From contig JAPDOI010001424.1 of assembly GCA_029168955.1 (NCBI GenBank), positions 1 through 64,000 of the forward strand: DNA of 64,000 bases, in the 5' to 3' direction. Made by a program: the position numbers and the translations under genes. A model generated the notes under the pieces. That model ran no database searches and was not told where the DNA came from. It saw only the letters and a list, made by a program, of their open reading frames with translations. Positions 1 to 11,291 of the stretch are shown one piece after another. Source of the stretch: Aplectana chamaeleonis. Lineage: Eukaryota > Nematoda > Chromadorea > Rhabditida > Cosmocercidae. Positions within the stretch are counted from its first letter, which is position 1, and the number at the start of each line of letters is the position of its first letter.

Positions 1-192
1 ATAATTACAACAATGATCTCTGATTTTATCCTAAAGTCCCTCTCCTTTGGAGATCAAACAGAAGTCTGATTTTCAGAATTCTATCGTTCAAGAAAAAAGC
101 CAGCGAACTCATTCAAAGCCACAATTTTATGAAATGTTTGGAAGAGGCTAAATCCGGAGAAGCAGTTCATCCAGGAAAGTCTTTGAGGTCGT
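1..192. other. Window start, no gene seen
   Basis: I see no coding region, RNA gene or clear repeat before the first TTAA element begins at 193. Confidence 0.5.
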
Positions 193-688
193 TTAAAGGC
201 AGAAGTTCACGATAAAAAATGTGTTTCAGTTTACACTAGGAATGGGTAGTTGAGGGTCGCACTGTAACGACGCCGTTGAAAGAACGCATAAAAACGAGCC
301 AGGAAAGAAGCTCTAAGAAAGAGCCCGAAGTTGCCAATTCGAGCGCAAGGCAAACCTCAAAAACGCAATACACGCCCACCGACGTAAACAAATGAATGCT
401 CCGAAATCGTGAGATGAGCGATGATTTCCAGCTATTAGCCCCCGTTCTTCCCTTCATTCTCAACTTCTCTCTTTACTCAGGGGTCAGCTCGCATACATCG
501 GCTGCGAAAGGCGCAAGTTACAAGCCTCGGACAACTCGTCCACCATGCTTCCCTAGCTCAAATTTTGAGGGACCATAACTTCGTTTCCAGAAGTCTTGCA
601 CGATTTCAGAGACATCATTGGAATCAGCATGGGGCCGTTTTTAAGATAGGCGAAAAAACAGAGAAATGATTTTGAGCACTGCCTTCAA
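193..688. mobile_element. TTAA-ended MITE, copy 1
   Basis: The left end reads TTAAAGGCAGAAGTTCACGA and the right end is the imperfect inverse, ending GCACTGCCTTCAA. Inside, 405-660 holds a block starting GATGAGCGATGATTTCC that recurs near 2350, 2930 (reverse), 34615, 42460, 54660, 55860 and 56340. Length is about 490 bp, like the other copies. It has no transposase, so it is non-autonomous. The TTAA at each end is probably the target duplication, as in piggyBac-like and PALTTTAAA-type elements (established knowledge); superfamily assignment is inference. Confidence 0.7.
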
Positions 689-1030
689 CTCGTTGATTCG
701 GAAACTATCTTAGAATGCTCTTGTCTAGTGAGCTATTTCCCATCCCGCCAAATACAGGCAGTGCATCGAACCCGGCCGTGGAGTTGTCCTGTTTTGCCTT
801 CATTGGCTAGTAACCTCATCTGCTTTATCAGCGAGGGACTGCTGGGCGCAATCGCACAGTGCAATGATGCTCTGCTCTCGTAGCTTCGAACAGATTGGCC
901 CAGTTCGCAGCCTGTCGACCTGGTTAGTTTTGCCAACAGCTTGACGTATGCCCAATTGCATTGCCATGGTTCCTCGTTTGAACAGCCATTACCTTTATGG
1001 AAGATGCCCATTGTTCTTAATTCTGAAAGC

Positions 1031-2133
1031 TTAAAAGGCAGTATTCACGATAAATTTCACTTGCGAAATCCCCACGGTTTAAAAGGCAGCATACACGCTC
1101 GCAAACATGGTCGAGATATAAGCATAAATGGGCCTGCACGGCTTCCCTACCATGTCGTGAACGACGTTTTGAAGCGCTGAAAACCATCCCGGGATGACAG
1201 TATTTGACCATCCCTGTCACGCACGTCCGTATTTTCACACACCTTTGAGTAACAGAATGAAAGGTTGATCTTGAAAACGTATGTGGCAACTTAGGTGATA
1301 AGCCCTATCAAAGGGAGAGTGCACGAGAGAAACAGCTCGATTTACTTGAATATTACCTGCTCTAAACACCCATTAACTTTCAGACCACTTTTAAGAATGC
1401 CGCTCTACTCCGGATGGTTCTTGAAAATGGAGGATTCCATCCAGTTCACAAACCATGTATTATTCCAGGTAAAGTCAGGCTGTTTCCTCTCGTGCCATCT
1501 CCCATTTGATAGTGCTATTACTCTCAATTATCACATGAGTTTCTCAGAGTTCAACTTTTCAGTTCTGTTACTTGAAAGTGTGAAAATACGGGCGTGCCGC
1601 AGACCTGACTGCTCCAATTTTGTCATCCTGGATGATTTTTGGCGCTTGAGACGTCGTTGACGACATGGTATCGAGCTGTGTGGGCCTATTTATGTTCCTG
1701 ATATCTCGACCATGTTTGCGAGCGTGTATGCTCAACCTTACAGAAGGTATAAAGGACACGAAGACGCGTTTTTTGGAGCCAAAATAGTCCCTCATCTTGT
1801 TTACGTTGATTTTTGAGCGTGGAGGAATTGACCAGCTGAAACCCGGATGAGTACCTATCAGTGCATTGAAGCGATCAGCTCACTTATCCAGCACGTCCTT
1901 GACTTGATCATTTTTCTGTAATCTGAGTCTTCATTTGTTCATTTCGAGGGGGGCGGATCTGGGGCGCCAGGCGTTTCTGGGGCACCATAACGCTTGTTTG
2001 CCAGCCCTTATTTCGCCGCTCCTGGCTCGTTTTGTACCGTTCTTTCGACACTGGGAGCCTAGGATCCTTCCTCGCCTATCATTTCACTGTGGAAAGTCAA
2101 CGAGGATGATCATCGTGAACGCGCTGCCTTTGA
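1031..2133. mobile_element. TTAA-ended element, composite, probable
   Basis: The left end is TTAAAAGGCAGTATTCACGA. The right end, read inverted, is TTCAAAGGCAGCGCGTTCAC and abuts the next element at 2130. The 1.1-kb length is explained by the nested palindromic element at 1079-1740. Pairing these two ends as one element is inference, since the middle is diverged. Short open frames in it match nothing I recognise. Confidence 0.45.
1079..1740. mobile_element. Long-palindrome MITE, AGCATACACGC subfamily
   Basis: The left arm (1079-1240) begins TTAAAAGGCAGCATACACGC and the right arm (about 1572-1740) is its reverse complement, ending in GCGAGCGTGTATGCT. Both arms share the same GTGTGAAAATACGG-type inner block. 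The terminal 20 bp match the palindromic MITEs at 16626 and 51775, although the interior differs. The right terminus has decayed. It has no coding capacity. Confidence 0.65.
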
Positions 2134-2648
2134 AGGCACTGTTTCGCGATAAACGTCATCCTCGAATTTTCCATGACAAACGCTTCTCTTGGCTCTCCAG
2201 AAGCAGAACAGCGTCGAAGAAACGGGACGAAAAGCTACCCAGGAGCCCAGGAAAACAGCTTAGAAAAGTGGGCGAACCCCGCCGCTTTGGGCGAGTCCGG
2301 CCCCGTTTCCTCCCCTCTACGTGAACAATGGAACACGCCCGGAGATGGTGAGATGAGCGATGATTTCCAATCAAAAGCCCCCGTTCTTCCCTTCATTCTC
2401 AACTTCTCTCTTTACTCAGATCCAGCTCGCATAAGTTGGCTGGAGAGAGGCCAGAGGAAGTTACAAGCCTCCCGGACGAATTCGTCCACCATGGCTTCAC
2501 CTTAGCTCAATTTTTGAGGGACCATAACTCCGTTCCCAGCAGGTCTTGTACGATTCCAGAGACGTCATTGGAATCAGAATGGAATGACCGTTTTCAAGAT
2601 GAGCAAAAAAACAGAAAGGGATTTTTATCGTAAACACTTTGCCTTTAA
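2130..2648. mobile_element. TTAA-ended MITE, copy 2
   Basis: The left end is TTGAAGGCACTGTTTCGCGA and the right end, inverted, is TTAAAGGCAAAGTGTTTACG. It carries the GATGAGCGATGATTTCC block at 2350-2620. Both termini are shared or overlapped with neighbouring elements (TTTGAA at 2129-2134 and TTAA at 2645-2648), so this copy sits head-to-tail in a chain. Confidence 0.7.
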
Positions 2649-3513
2649 GGGCACAGTCCAACCTATGAATCGTTCTTCTGTTTTCCTGCCTATCTTGAAA
2701 ACGGTCCCACGCTGATTACAATTATGTCTCTGGAATCGTACTTAAGAGCCACTCCAATAACGAAGATTGTGGCCCCTCAAAGTCTGAGCTGCTGCTTGAA
2801 GCGTGTGAACGGAAGTTGTCCGTGAAAGCTTGCCAGGATTCCATCATTTGCCACCTCGATGTATGTGAGCCGATCTGAATAAAGAGAGAGAGGCTGAGAA
2901 TGAAGGGAATGAACGGGGCTACTGATGAGAAATCATTGCTCATTCGTCATTGTTGTTGAGCTCGAAGATTGTCAAAGGAGGGCGATGCCAGTAAGCTGAA
3001 GGCTTCCTGATGTGGGCGCCCCAGGGTGACTTCCTCCTATATCTTGTCATCTTGTCTTATTCGAGGAATCGGAGGCTCGCTTTTGGTAGGTCTTATATGG
3101 AGTGAAATCACTACTTCCCAATCATGTGGAGATTGTCCAGACTTCGGCCCTGAGGCCCCCGTCATGAGTCGGCCAGAAAGCGGCCGTCCTAGCCCCACCC
3201 GGTCAATAGGTATAGAAGCACGCAAAACGGGAAGAAATGAAGCGATAAAAATCATCCTCGAATGATAAAAATCATCCTATGATATGATAAAGTTTGACCC
3301 CAACTGATAAAAACCGTCTGGAATGATAAAAATCCACCTGATACCACCAAGGACGACATTGAGAAGGTGGAACATTATCAGTTGAGGATGATTTTTATCA
3401 CTTCATTTCTTCCTGTCCTGCGTGTGTCTCATTGATATCGACCGGGTGGGACTAAGACGGCCGGTTTTTCGGCCGACTATGACGGGGGCCTGAGCATGGA
3501 CTGAGCCTTTATG
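2645..3513 (-). mobile_element. TTAA-ended MITE, reverse copy, split by a Harbinger-like MITE
   Basis: Read on the minus strand, this copy follows the full-length element at 34408-34892 from its right end (TTAAGGGCACAGTCC at 2645) through the shared inner block. It is interrupted at 3151-3493 and resumes to end at a decayed AAAGGC near 3511. Homology on both sides of the interruption shows that the inner element came later. Confidence 0.65.
3154..3490. mobile_element. PIF/Harbinger-like MITE, copy 1
   Basis: The TIRs are GGCCCCCGTCAT and ATGACGGGGGCC, flanked by TGA on both sides (3151-3153 and 3491-3493). A 3-bp TNA target duplication with ends starting GG(G)CC is typical of PIF/Harbinger elements (established knowledge). 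The interior is itself a foldback with repeated TGATAAAAATCATCC motifs. It has no transposase. Related copies are at 12828 and 40273. Confidence 0.75.
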
Positions 3514-3595
3514 ACCAAATCACTACCGAGCTAGAGAAGATAATGCACAGATCGCACCTCATGGCCGCTGGCAGCTTCTCCACAAGTGCAACAAT

Positions 3596-4831
3596 TGGGT
3601 TGATGCATCATTATGGAAAGTTTTTCAAATATATTTTTATTCAACAAGAAGAATAGCAATATTTTATAAAGGAAAATGTTTAAATGATCATTCGGGAGCA
3701 TAGACACCATCTACTTTAAGAACTGCTTCCCATTTGCTTGGCAGTCAGTCGATTCCACGTGAGAAGAAGTCGCGATTCCTGGAGGCAGTCCACGCTTTGA
3801 CATCAGCCACCAAGTCATCCAAGCCGTAGTAGACTTTGTTTGTTTGCCAGTTTTTTAAAAGAGCGATTGACATGATAGTCCGTTGGCGCTTCTGTCGGTG
3901 AGTACGGCGGATGTGGGAGCAGATCCCATCCCTTATTGGCGATGAATTCGATTACACAGCGCTCAGCATGTGGACGTGCGTTATCGTGATGGAACACGAA
4001 GTGGATTTTTTGCGCGGTCTTTGCGCCTCGATTGCAGCGTCATGACGATCAAGATGAGCCAGATAGACGTCGATGAATTGCCGCTTGCCATTTCTGTCAG
4101 GGATTCGCCATTGTTGCTTTTCATCTGCATCCTTAAACCAATAACAAATGCCATTTGAAATGATTTCCCAATGAATGTTTCCGCTTCTATCCCACCACAC
4201 ACACTACGTAGCCTTTTTACTGTGCACGTCTTATGGTATTCCTTCGGGGGCAAACACCTGGCGGAACGCAGATCTTCATTGTTTTAAAGTTTTTGAGGAG
4301 AAGCCATGACTCATCCCCCGTGACAAGATTCTTTAAAAAGGGTGTTTGTTCGTTTCGCTGCAGTAAACCGGTGAAAATTCGAAGATTCTTTAAAAATTTT
4401 TTGTTATTGTCGGAGAGCTCGTAAGGCATCCATCCAGCCGATTTTCACATTTTTTAGGCTTCTTCGGGTGTCGGACGATCGTAGATTGAATTCTTCAGTC
4501 AGCACACGCGTTGTCAGGCTTCCGCCCTCTTCCACGGCTGTCAGGAGTGCTTGATAATCAAATTCCGATGGCCGACCTCTTCCTTCTTTTTCCTCCAAAC
4601 TAGTGTCACCTGATTTAAAGCGAATAAACCACTTCAGTACTGCACTACCAGTAATTGTTCCTTCGCAAAGAAAATCGTTGAGATCGCGAAATGACTGGGC
4701 TGCGGTCCATCCTTTCTCGTAGTGGTAGAGCGTAAAGGATAATTTTGATATAAATATTGTGGGCGAAACGCCAACTTTTACTGAAGAAAAACGCGTTGAT
4801 AAAAACGTTTCATAATTATGCATCAACCCGA
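3596..4831 (-). mobile_element. Mariner element 1
   Basis: The ends are imperfect inverted repeats: GGGTTGATGCATCATTATGG near 3597 and, read inverted from 4830, GGGTTGATGCATAATTATGA. The size of about 1.24 kb is usual for mariner. A TA follows the right end at 4832. The left TA target duplication has mutated. It contains one decayed transposase gene on the minus strand. Confidence 0.85.
3688..4826 (-). pseudogene. Mariner transposase (DD34D), frameshifted
   Basis: This is the cut-and-paste transposase of a Tc1/mariner element. The N-terminal helix-turn-helix region (4404-4790) includes the stretch KWFIRFKSGDTSLEEKEGRG. The catalytic core follows: GDESW with its Asp codon near 4314, HHDNARPH with Asp at 3983-3985, and PTDYH with Asp at 3878-3880, exactly 34 residues after the second Asp, the mariner spacing. 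The C-terminus ends KVDGVYAPE before a stop at 3688-3690. At least three reading-frame changes split it, so it is not functional. The true start is uncertain because the first Met lies in the TIR. Two other mariner fragments in the window belong to a different lineage. Confidence 0.85.
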
Positions 4832-5718
4832 TACATATTTAATGAGCCAGATCGTCTGCTTGTTAAAGATTTTCAACCGCTGAACAAAAACTGCGGATGT
4901 TGTCTTCGCCCCGGTACCCATAGAACGAATTGTTTCTGGTGGTCCTTCGCTACATATTTGGAGCAGGTAAGACATTTTTCACTTCTTGACGGCATGTGCG
5001 GAAATGGTATTATTTGCTAAAACTATCACTTTGTCACCGGGTGAAGCTCAAATGACGAAGAAATTGGGAATAATGCGCTAGAAGTACATGAAAAGCTGTA
5101 GATGTCTCCATTAGTACAATATTCAGTTGGGCTAAACCGCTATATTAGTGGCGCACTGAAAGTACTGCAACCTGGATGTTCACTACTGCTCAAAAGTTTA
5201 TTCAGTAAACTTGTATTGCTACAAAATACAGGAAGTGGAGAGCTAAGAAAGCCTGCACTATTCCACCACTTGTGAATCTGCCTTCACACCTGCATTTTTT
5301 GTCGCATATCTGTGGTTTGATGTTGGCGCTTGACTGAAATCTCCAACTCGTCCGTGACTTTTTTGGAAGACCAAGTGGGGAGCAAATACGAGTGCACGAG
5401 TTCTCCTGTTGAATAGAGCCATGATCAACCTGAAATGCAATATTTTACGGTTAGTATTGAAGTAGTTCTTGTACAGCCCGTTTCAGAGGTAAAACCTTGG
5501 TGCAGAACAATCCTGCTTTTGGATTGGAGAGTTACTCAACTTTTGGAATCAAACCACAAAATAATCTGCTTCATAAGTATAGACGTCTTGTTGGAACTAG
5601 GAGAAAATCACTCTTTTTCTCTGAACGGTTTTCTGGCACAAAAGTTCAGGTAATAGGGATAGGTGTTCACAACTCATGGTTCAAACTCTCCGCCCCTCCT
5701 AGATACAACGATCTCGAT
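4832..5718. other. Intergenic stretch, nothing recognised
   Basis: Between mariner 1 and the giant foldback I find only short unconnected open frames of less than 90 codons, with no motif, repeat match or RNA gene. Confidence 0.4.
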
Positions 5719-5910
5719 TAGACTCCGCGTAATCAATATAGTATAGCAACACCTTCGACACCAAGCGCACCAACTGTTGAATCGAAGTTTGAATATTTGT
5801 GAGAGTTTCTATGTTTTTTTACTACGACGAAAACGATGAGTTAGGTGGTATCACCAGAAGTTGCCTATTTCGCCTTCAAATATAAGAGAAAACTGTATTT
5901 TGCAAGACGT

Positions 5911-6380
5911 TTAAAGGGATCGTACGCGCGGCAAACCGTATATTATTTTTGCATGTTTTTGTGTAGCTCGGCCTCTCTAGTCAACGAAAATGTCGAAGGG
6001 GCCCATGAAAAACCTTCATTTGTGAAGAAAAGTCAATTGGAACACATTGTAAATACGAATTTGAATTTCGCGCCAAAATCCTTTTTGAAGTTTTTCTGCT
6101 TTTGGAGGCCTCGTCACTGTCATTTTCGGAGTTTTTCTGCATGTGGAGTTCGTGCCGTAACTATGTTTCATGTTGTCTTACGGTCGCACCAACATTCTAG
6201 GAAAAAGTGCTAGATGACTGGTGAGAATTGGTGGCGTATCTTCATCTTCTTTGACGCCTTCCAACCTCATTGCCCAACGTTTTTGACTCGCCAAAGTTTA
6301 CTAGTGTGGTCTACCGGGCTCAATCATGAAATTGAGCCAGAAAAATGAAAATTGATTTCCAGCGCGAACGATGCCTTTAA
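5911..6380. mobile_element. TTAA-ended MITE, ATCGTACGCGC subfamily
   Basis: The ends are TTAAAGGGATCGTACGCGCG and the inverse of AGCGCGAACGATGCCTTTAA. It lies inside the left arm of the giant foldback; the right arm continues without it near 12290, so that is an empty site. The inner text from 5968 onward recurs at 19240-19596, and its last 170 bp at 22240-22410. Confidence 0.8.
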
Positions 6381-6604
6381 GTTTAGCAACTTTTGAGCAA
6401 CATAGAAACTTCTCACGATGATCGCAAGAATGAGTCACTTTCATGCGTATTCCTATGAAAATGGTTCAGGATGATCATATTTGTTCACTTTCCCGATGGG
6501 CTTCACCTGTCTTCTGACGAAAAAGCTCAAGGGCACTCCTTCCGTAATGCTGGGCTCGGATTTCGATGGATTTCCAGTCAGCTAGGTCCTAGATCCAGAA
6601 TCGC

Positions 6605-7049
6605 ATAAAGGCAGGGTTCGCGATAAAAACGGTTCTTGTGTTATCCTCATAAGAAGGTAGATCTAGCCATCACAAATTAGAAATTAAATTAAAAGTAGAA
6701 AAAACGCTCAGGAATAAGTCACTGCTTGTTGTCCGCCCCTGACAATTATCGAGATTTATATAAATGTCTGCTTTGTCAACTTTTGTTCTGCTTCAAAAGT
6801 AATTTCTGAGCACTTCTGGAGATTACTGACTACTTTGACAGCAAATTAAAGCGCGGATAAACAAGCATTAAGAAAAATCTCGTTAATTAGGGGACCAGCC
6901 GACATCTGCAATTAGCCGTTATACTTCGTTTTTGAGCGTTTTCCACACTTTCCGGAGTTTTTCACATACTTTTTACTTTTGTGATGACCAAATCTACATT
7001 CTAATAAAGAGAACCAGAGAATCGCTTTAATCGCAAACCCTGCCTTTAA
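6605..7049. mobile_element. TTAA-ended MITE, AGGGTTCGCG subfamily
   Basis: The ends are TAAAGGCAGGGTTCGCGATA and, inverted from the right, TAAAGGCAGGGTTTGCGATT. It is inserted in the left arm of the giant foldback just after CCAGAATCGC; the right arm reads CAGAATCGCTTCACA there with no element. Length 445 bp, no coding capacity. Confidence 0.8.
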
Positions 7050-7210
7050 CGTTTGTGATTGCCCAGACGTCTCATCTAGCTTGAGAAGCGGGACATTACA
7101 CGACGAGCTCCCAGCGACATAGTGTCGGCCCCGACGACTAACTACAAACTGTTGCTGAGTTTCTCGGCAGTTACCATTCCTTAATAGATCAACGAAGGTG
7201 ACAACCTTGT

Positions 7211-8137
7211 GGGCTATGGAATAAAGACATCTCATCGTTCAGAACACTTTCACAAGATTACTCAACCCGAGCATGCGCGATAAAACATGAGAATGAACTT
7301 GGAAAACTTGAATGCTCCACACAAAAAAGGCGCTGCTTGTCAAATGGAGCATAGGGTCATCTTCTCTAGCTATAGCAACCTTGAAATTTCTTTAGAAAAC
7401 GTTTATTAGTCGAAGGAGATGGCCTTATGCACGATTTGGCAGGCGGCGACTTGGTTGAGTGGAGCACTCGACTCTGAGAGAAATCGCCGCTGCGGCTCCG
7501 CGATAGTGCCGCTTCGGAGCCTACAGGCACCGGAGCGGCACAATCGCGGAGCCGCGGCGGAACTACCGCGGAGCCGTAGCGGCAACGCGTCAGTGCCGCT
7601 GCGGCTCCGCGATAGTGCCGCCGCGGCTCCTGGAGAATATTTCATACGATGTCAATTAAGAAATGTAATACAATCAAGGGGGCCTAAGAACAGAAATACG
7701 CACCCTCTGTTGTTACGTCCTCTGTCTGACAAGGACAGAGGTTACCGCCGTTTTCGCGCCCAAGGGAATACGGAATGTACCTCAAACTTGGGTAATTGAA
7801 CCGGCGACAATTTCGTTTCATCACACAGGACAGTACGTCCTACTCCACGCGGGTTCGCTGCTGCATCTTCGCGGAGCCAGAGCGGTTCTAACGCGGAGCC
7901 GCTGCGGTACTATCGCGGCGATGTTGAGGCTCAAGACACGGCAACAGAATCGTCTGATGACGGAGCGGCTGCGGTACTATCGCGGGACTATCGCGGCATA
8001 GTCGGGAGTCGCGGTACTTTCCCGGCACATTCTCTCAGAAGTTTTCCAAGTTTGTGCTCATGATTTATCGCGCCGGCTGTAGTCTAGCGATCTTGTGAAA
8101 ACGTTCTGGGCGGTGAGATTGTTTCATCTCAGAGCCC
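7211..8137. mobile_element. Foldback insertion ending GGGCT/AGCCC
   Basis: An outer inverted repeat runs from GGGCTATGGAATAAAGACAT (7211) to the inverse of TTTCATCTCAGAGCCC (8137). A second pair follows inside: GCGCGATAAAACATGAG near 7275 against its inverse near 8070. The other arm of the host foldback lacks this segment (CAACATTGTGATAAG near 11930). The target duplication is not clear. The interior is very GC-rich between 7480 and 8035. Confidence 0.65.
7484..8030. repeat. GC-rich CCGCTGCGGCTCCGCGATAG repeat clusters
   Basis: Two blocks (about 7484-7636 and 7866-8030) hold variants of the 20-bp motif CCGCTGCGGCTCCGCGATAG in both orientations, with units near 21-22 bp. They are far more GC-rich than the surroundings. 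They flank a 220-bp stretch without the motif. The open frames across them are compositional artefacts. Confidence 0.6.
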
Positions 8138-8156
8138 ACAATGTTATAAGAACGTA

Positions 8157-8450
8157 AAGGCCAACCGAACATTGGTGGACACGACGCGGTCGCGTCACGG
8201 CTCTATAATTTTCTAAGTTTTTATTCCGATTTTGTTATATGTTGACCATCGGTGGTGCTGTTTTTCTTATTCCTAGTCCAGGCAGATCCTCAACTGCTGA
8301 CCTCTGGAGAAGGACGGTATGTCAATGAAGACAAGACACACCGCTCTCCACTTCTTTTATACCCTACCCTTTATCAATTGGTTATCATCAATTTTGTTTA
8401 CGGAAGCCGTGACGTGACCGCGTCGTGTCGAGCAATGTTCGTTTGGCCTT
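8157..8450. mobile_element. TA-target MITE (Tc1/mariner-like), 294 bp
   Basis: Its ends AAGGCCAACCGAACATTG and the inverse of CAATGTTCGTTTGGCCTT form part of TIRs of about 50 bp that include GACACGACGCGGTC. TA lies on both sides (8155-8156 and 8451-8452). The opposite arm of the giant foldback has one TA and no element (11918-11919), so the site and its duplication are shown directly. Confidence 0.85.
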
Positions 8451-8763
8451 TACCCCCCTTTCATACTTCGAAAACTGCGAAAAAATCGCAGATCTGCAAT
8501 GGTTAAGCATACCAGAGTATCGCGAATTTTATCGCTGGCGAAAAAAAAGCGCGAATTCAAGCTGCGATTTTTGACGCGGATTGCAGCGATGAATGTCGCT
8601 CACAGTTGTTTTTTCGAATTCCTCGAAAAATTTTTAGCGACTTTTTTCGCAGCTTGAAGACTTGCGAGAAGAATGGTTGAGATGATTCTTGTCGCAATAG
8701 CGTCATCCTAGAGAAGTTAGCAGCATATTATTGTTAAGCTCGCATAGAGTATTGTGTATAAAA

Positions 8764-10820
8764 GCGCGCAGGACTTCAGTGGGAGTGTGCAGGACGTGAT
8801 AGAAAGTGAGCAGGAAATCAGAGGGAGTGTGCAGGACGTCATAGAAAGTGCGCAGGACATCAGTGGGAGTGTGCAGAACACCACAGAAAGTGCGCAGGAC
8901 ATCAGTGGGAGTGTGAAGGACGTGATAGAAAGTGAGCAGGAAACCAGAGGGAGTGTGCAGGACGTCATAGAAAGTGCGCAGGACATCAGTGGGAGTGTGC
9001 AGGACGTGAGAGAAAGTGTGCAGAACACCAGTGGGAGTGTGCAGGACGTGACAGAAAGTGAGCAGGAAACCAGAGGGATTGTGCAGGACGTCCTATAAAG
9101 TGCGCAGGACATCAGTGGGAGTGTGCAGGACACCACAGAAAGTGCGCAGGACGTTAGAGGAGTATGCAGGACGTGATACAAAGGGTGCAGAACACCAGTG
9201 GGAGTGTGCAGGACGTGACAGAAAGTGAGCAGGAAACCAGAGGGAGTGTGCAGGACGTCATAGAAAGTGCGCAGGACATCAGTGGGAGTGTGCAGGACGT
9301 GATAGAAAGTGAGCAGGAAACCAGAGGGAGTGTGCAGGACGTCATAGAAAGTGCGCAGGACATCAGTGGGAGTGTGCAGGACACCACAGAAAGTGCGCAG
9401 GACATCAGTGGGAGTGTGCAGGACACCACTGAAAGTGTGCAGGACATCAGTGGGAGTGTGCAGGACACCACAGAAAGTGTGCAGGACATCAGTGGGAGTG
9501 TGCAGGACACAACAGAAATTGTGCAGGACATCAGTGGAAGTGTGCAGGACACGAGTGGGAGTGTGCAGGACGTTAGAGGAGTGTGCAGGACGTGATACAA
9601 AGTGTGCATAACACCAGCGGGAGTGTGCAGGACGTGACAGAAAGTGAGCAGGAAACCAGAGGGAGTGTGCAGGACGTCATAGAAAGTGCGCAGGACGTTA
9701 GAGGAGTGTGCAGGACGTGATACAAAGTGTGCAGAACACCAGCGGGAGTGTGCAGGACGTGACAGAAAGTGAGCAGGAAACCAGAGGGAGTGTGCAGGAC
9801 GTCCTATAAAGTGCGCAGGACATCAGTGGGAGTGTGCAGGACGTGATAGAAAGTGAGCAGGAAACCAGAGGGAGTGTGCAGGACGTCATAGAAAGTGCGC
9901 AGGACGTTAGAGGAGTGTGCAGGACGTGATACAAAGTGTGCAGAACACCAGTGGGAGTGTGCAGGACGTGACAGAAAGTGAGCAGGAAATCAGAGGGAGT
10001 GCGCAGGACGTCCTATAAAGTGCGCAGGACATCAGTGGGAGTGTGCAGGACGTGATAGAAAGTGAGCAGGAAACCAGAGGGAGTGTGCAGGACACAACAG
10101 AAATTGTGCAGGACATCAGTGGAAGTGTGCAGGACACGAGTGGGAGTGTGCAGGACGTTAGAGGAGTGTGCAGGACGTGATACAAAGTGTGCAGAACACC
10201 AGCGGGAGTGTGCAGGACGTGACAGAAAGTGAGCAGGAAACCAGAGGGAGTGTGCAGGACGTCATAGAAAGTGCGCAGGACGTTAGAGGAGTGTGCAGGA
10301 CGTGATACAAAGTGTGCAGAACACCAGTGGGAGTGTGCAGGACGTGACAGAAAGTGAGCAGGAAACCAGAGGGAGTGGGCAGGACGTCCTACAAAGTGCG
10401 CAGGACATCAGTGGGAGTGTGCAGGACGTGATAGAAAGTGAGCAGGAAACCAGAGGGAGTGTGCAGGACGTCATAGAAAGTGCGCAGGACATCAGTGGGA
10501 GTGTGCAGGACGTGAAAGAAGGTGTGCAGGACACGAGTGGGAGTGTGCAGGACGTTAGAGGAGTGTGCAGGACGTGATACAAAGTGTGCAGAACACCAGT
10601 GGGAGTGTGCAGGACGTGACAGAAAGTGAGCAGGAAACCAGAGGGAGTGTGCAGGACACCACTGAAAGTGTGCAGGACATCAGTGCGAGTGTGCAGGACA
10701 CCACAGAAAGTGTGCAGGACATCAGTGGGAGTGTGCAGGACACTACAGAAATTGTGCAGGACATCAGTGGGAGTGTGCAGGACGTCATAGAAAGTGCGCA
10801 GGACTTCAGTGGGAGTGCGC
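8764..10820 (+). repeat. 21-bp minisatellite array A
   Basis: About 98 tandem units of a 21-bp monomer. The first 11 bases are nearly fixed (GTGTGCAGGAC, with GTGCGC and GTGAGC variants) and the last 10 come from a small set of variants such as GTGATAGAAA, GTCATAGAAA, ATCAGTGGGA and ACCACAGAAA. Being a multiple of three, it keeps frames open on both strands (for example SVQDVIESAQDISG); these frames lack any gene context. A 20-bp unit ending GTTAGAGGA occurs at 9142, 9561, 9686, 9895, 10146, 10271 and 10543. Confidence 0.95.
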
Positions 10821-11291
10821 AGATGGGCAGAAACGGAAACCTGGCAGCAACGTGCACGCCTTTCTGCTGCGTGCTGTCTGGTGCTGCGCAGCGGCATCAA
10901 ACTTCTGCGAACTCTCCGAGCTGTCCTGTACGAGTATTAGTCTAACAAAATCATATTTTTGGATTCTTGGACCGGGCATTGCGTTTGTCCATCAACAGTG
11001 GGCACGGATCGCACTCGTACTTTGCGATTCTTATTTCGCGTTGGCGCAAACTTGGTGCACGTATATTATACCACATCAGTGCGATCCGTGCCAGGATCAG
11101 TGCGATGCGTACAGACTGCAGGTGGACAAATGCAATGCACGGTCCGAGAATCTAGGAAAAATGATATTCTGATCCCAATACTCGTACAGGACAGCTCGGA
11201 GAGTGTGCACAAGTCTGCTGCCACTGCGATTTACTGGACAGCGCGCAGCAGAAAGGCGTGCAGCTTGTTATTCAGGTTCCTGTTACTGTTC
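10821..11291. repeat. Axis region of the giant foldback
   Basis: The two sides are inverted copies: GGCACGGATCGCAC near 11010 pairs with GTGCGATCCGTGCC near 11080, TGTCCTGTACGAGTATT near 10921 with AATACTCGTACAGGACA near 11178, and GCACGCCTTTCTGCTGCG with its inverse near 11240-11260. The unpaired loop is about 65 bp. No gene is seen. Confidence 0.75.

Noticed and set aside
8764..10820. CRISPR-like array of conserved core plus variable block
   Set aside because: Units are only 21 bp, the variable blocks are drawn from a small recurring set, there are no cas genes, and the context is a eukaryotic transposon landscape.
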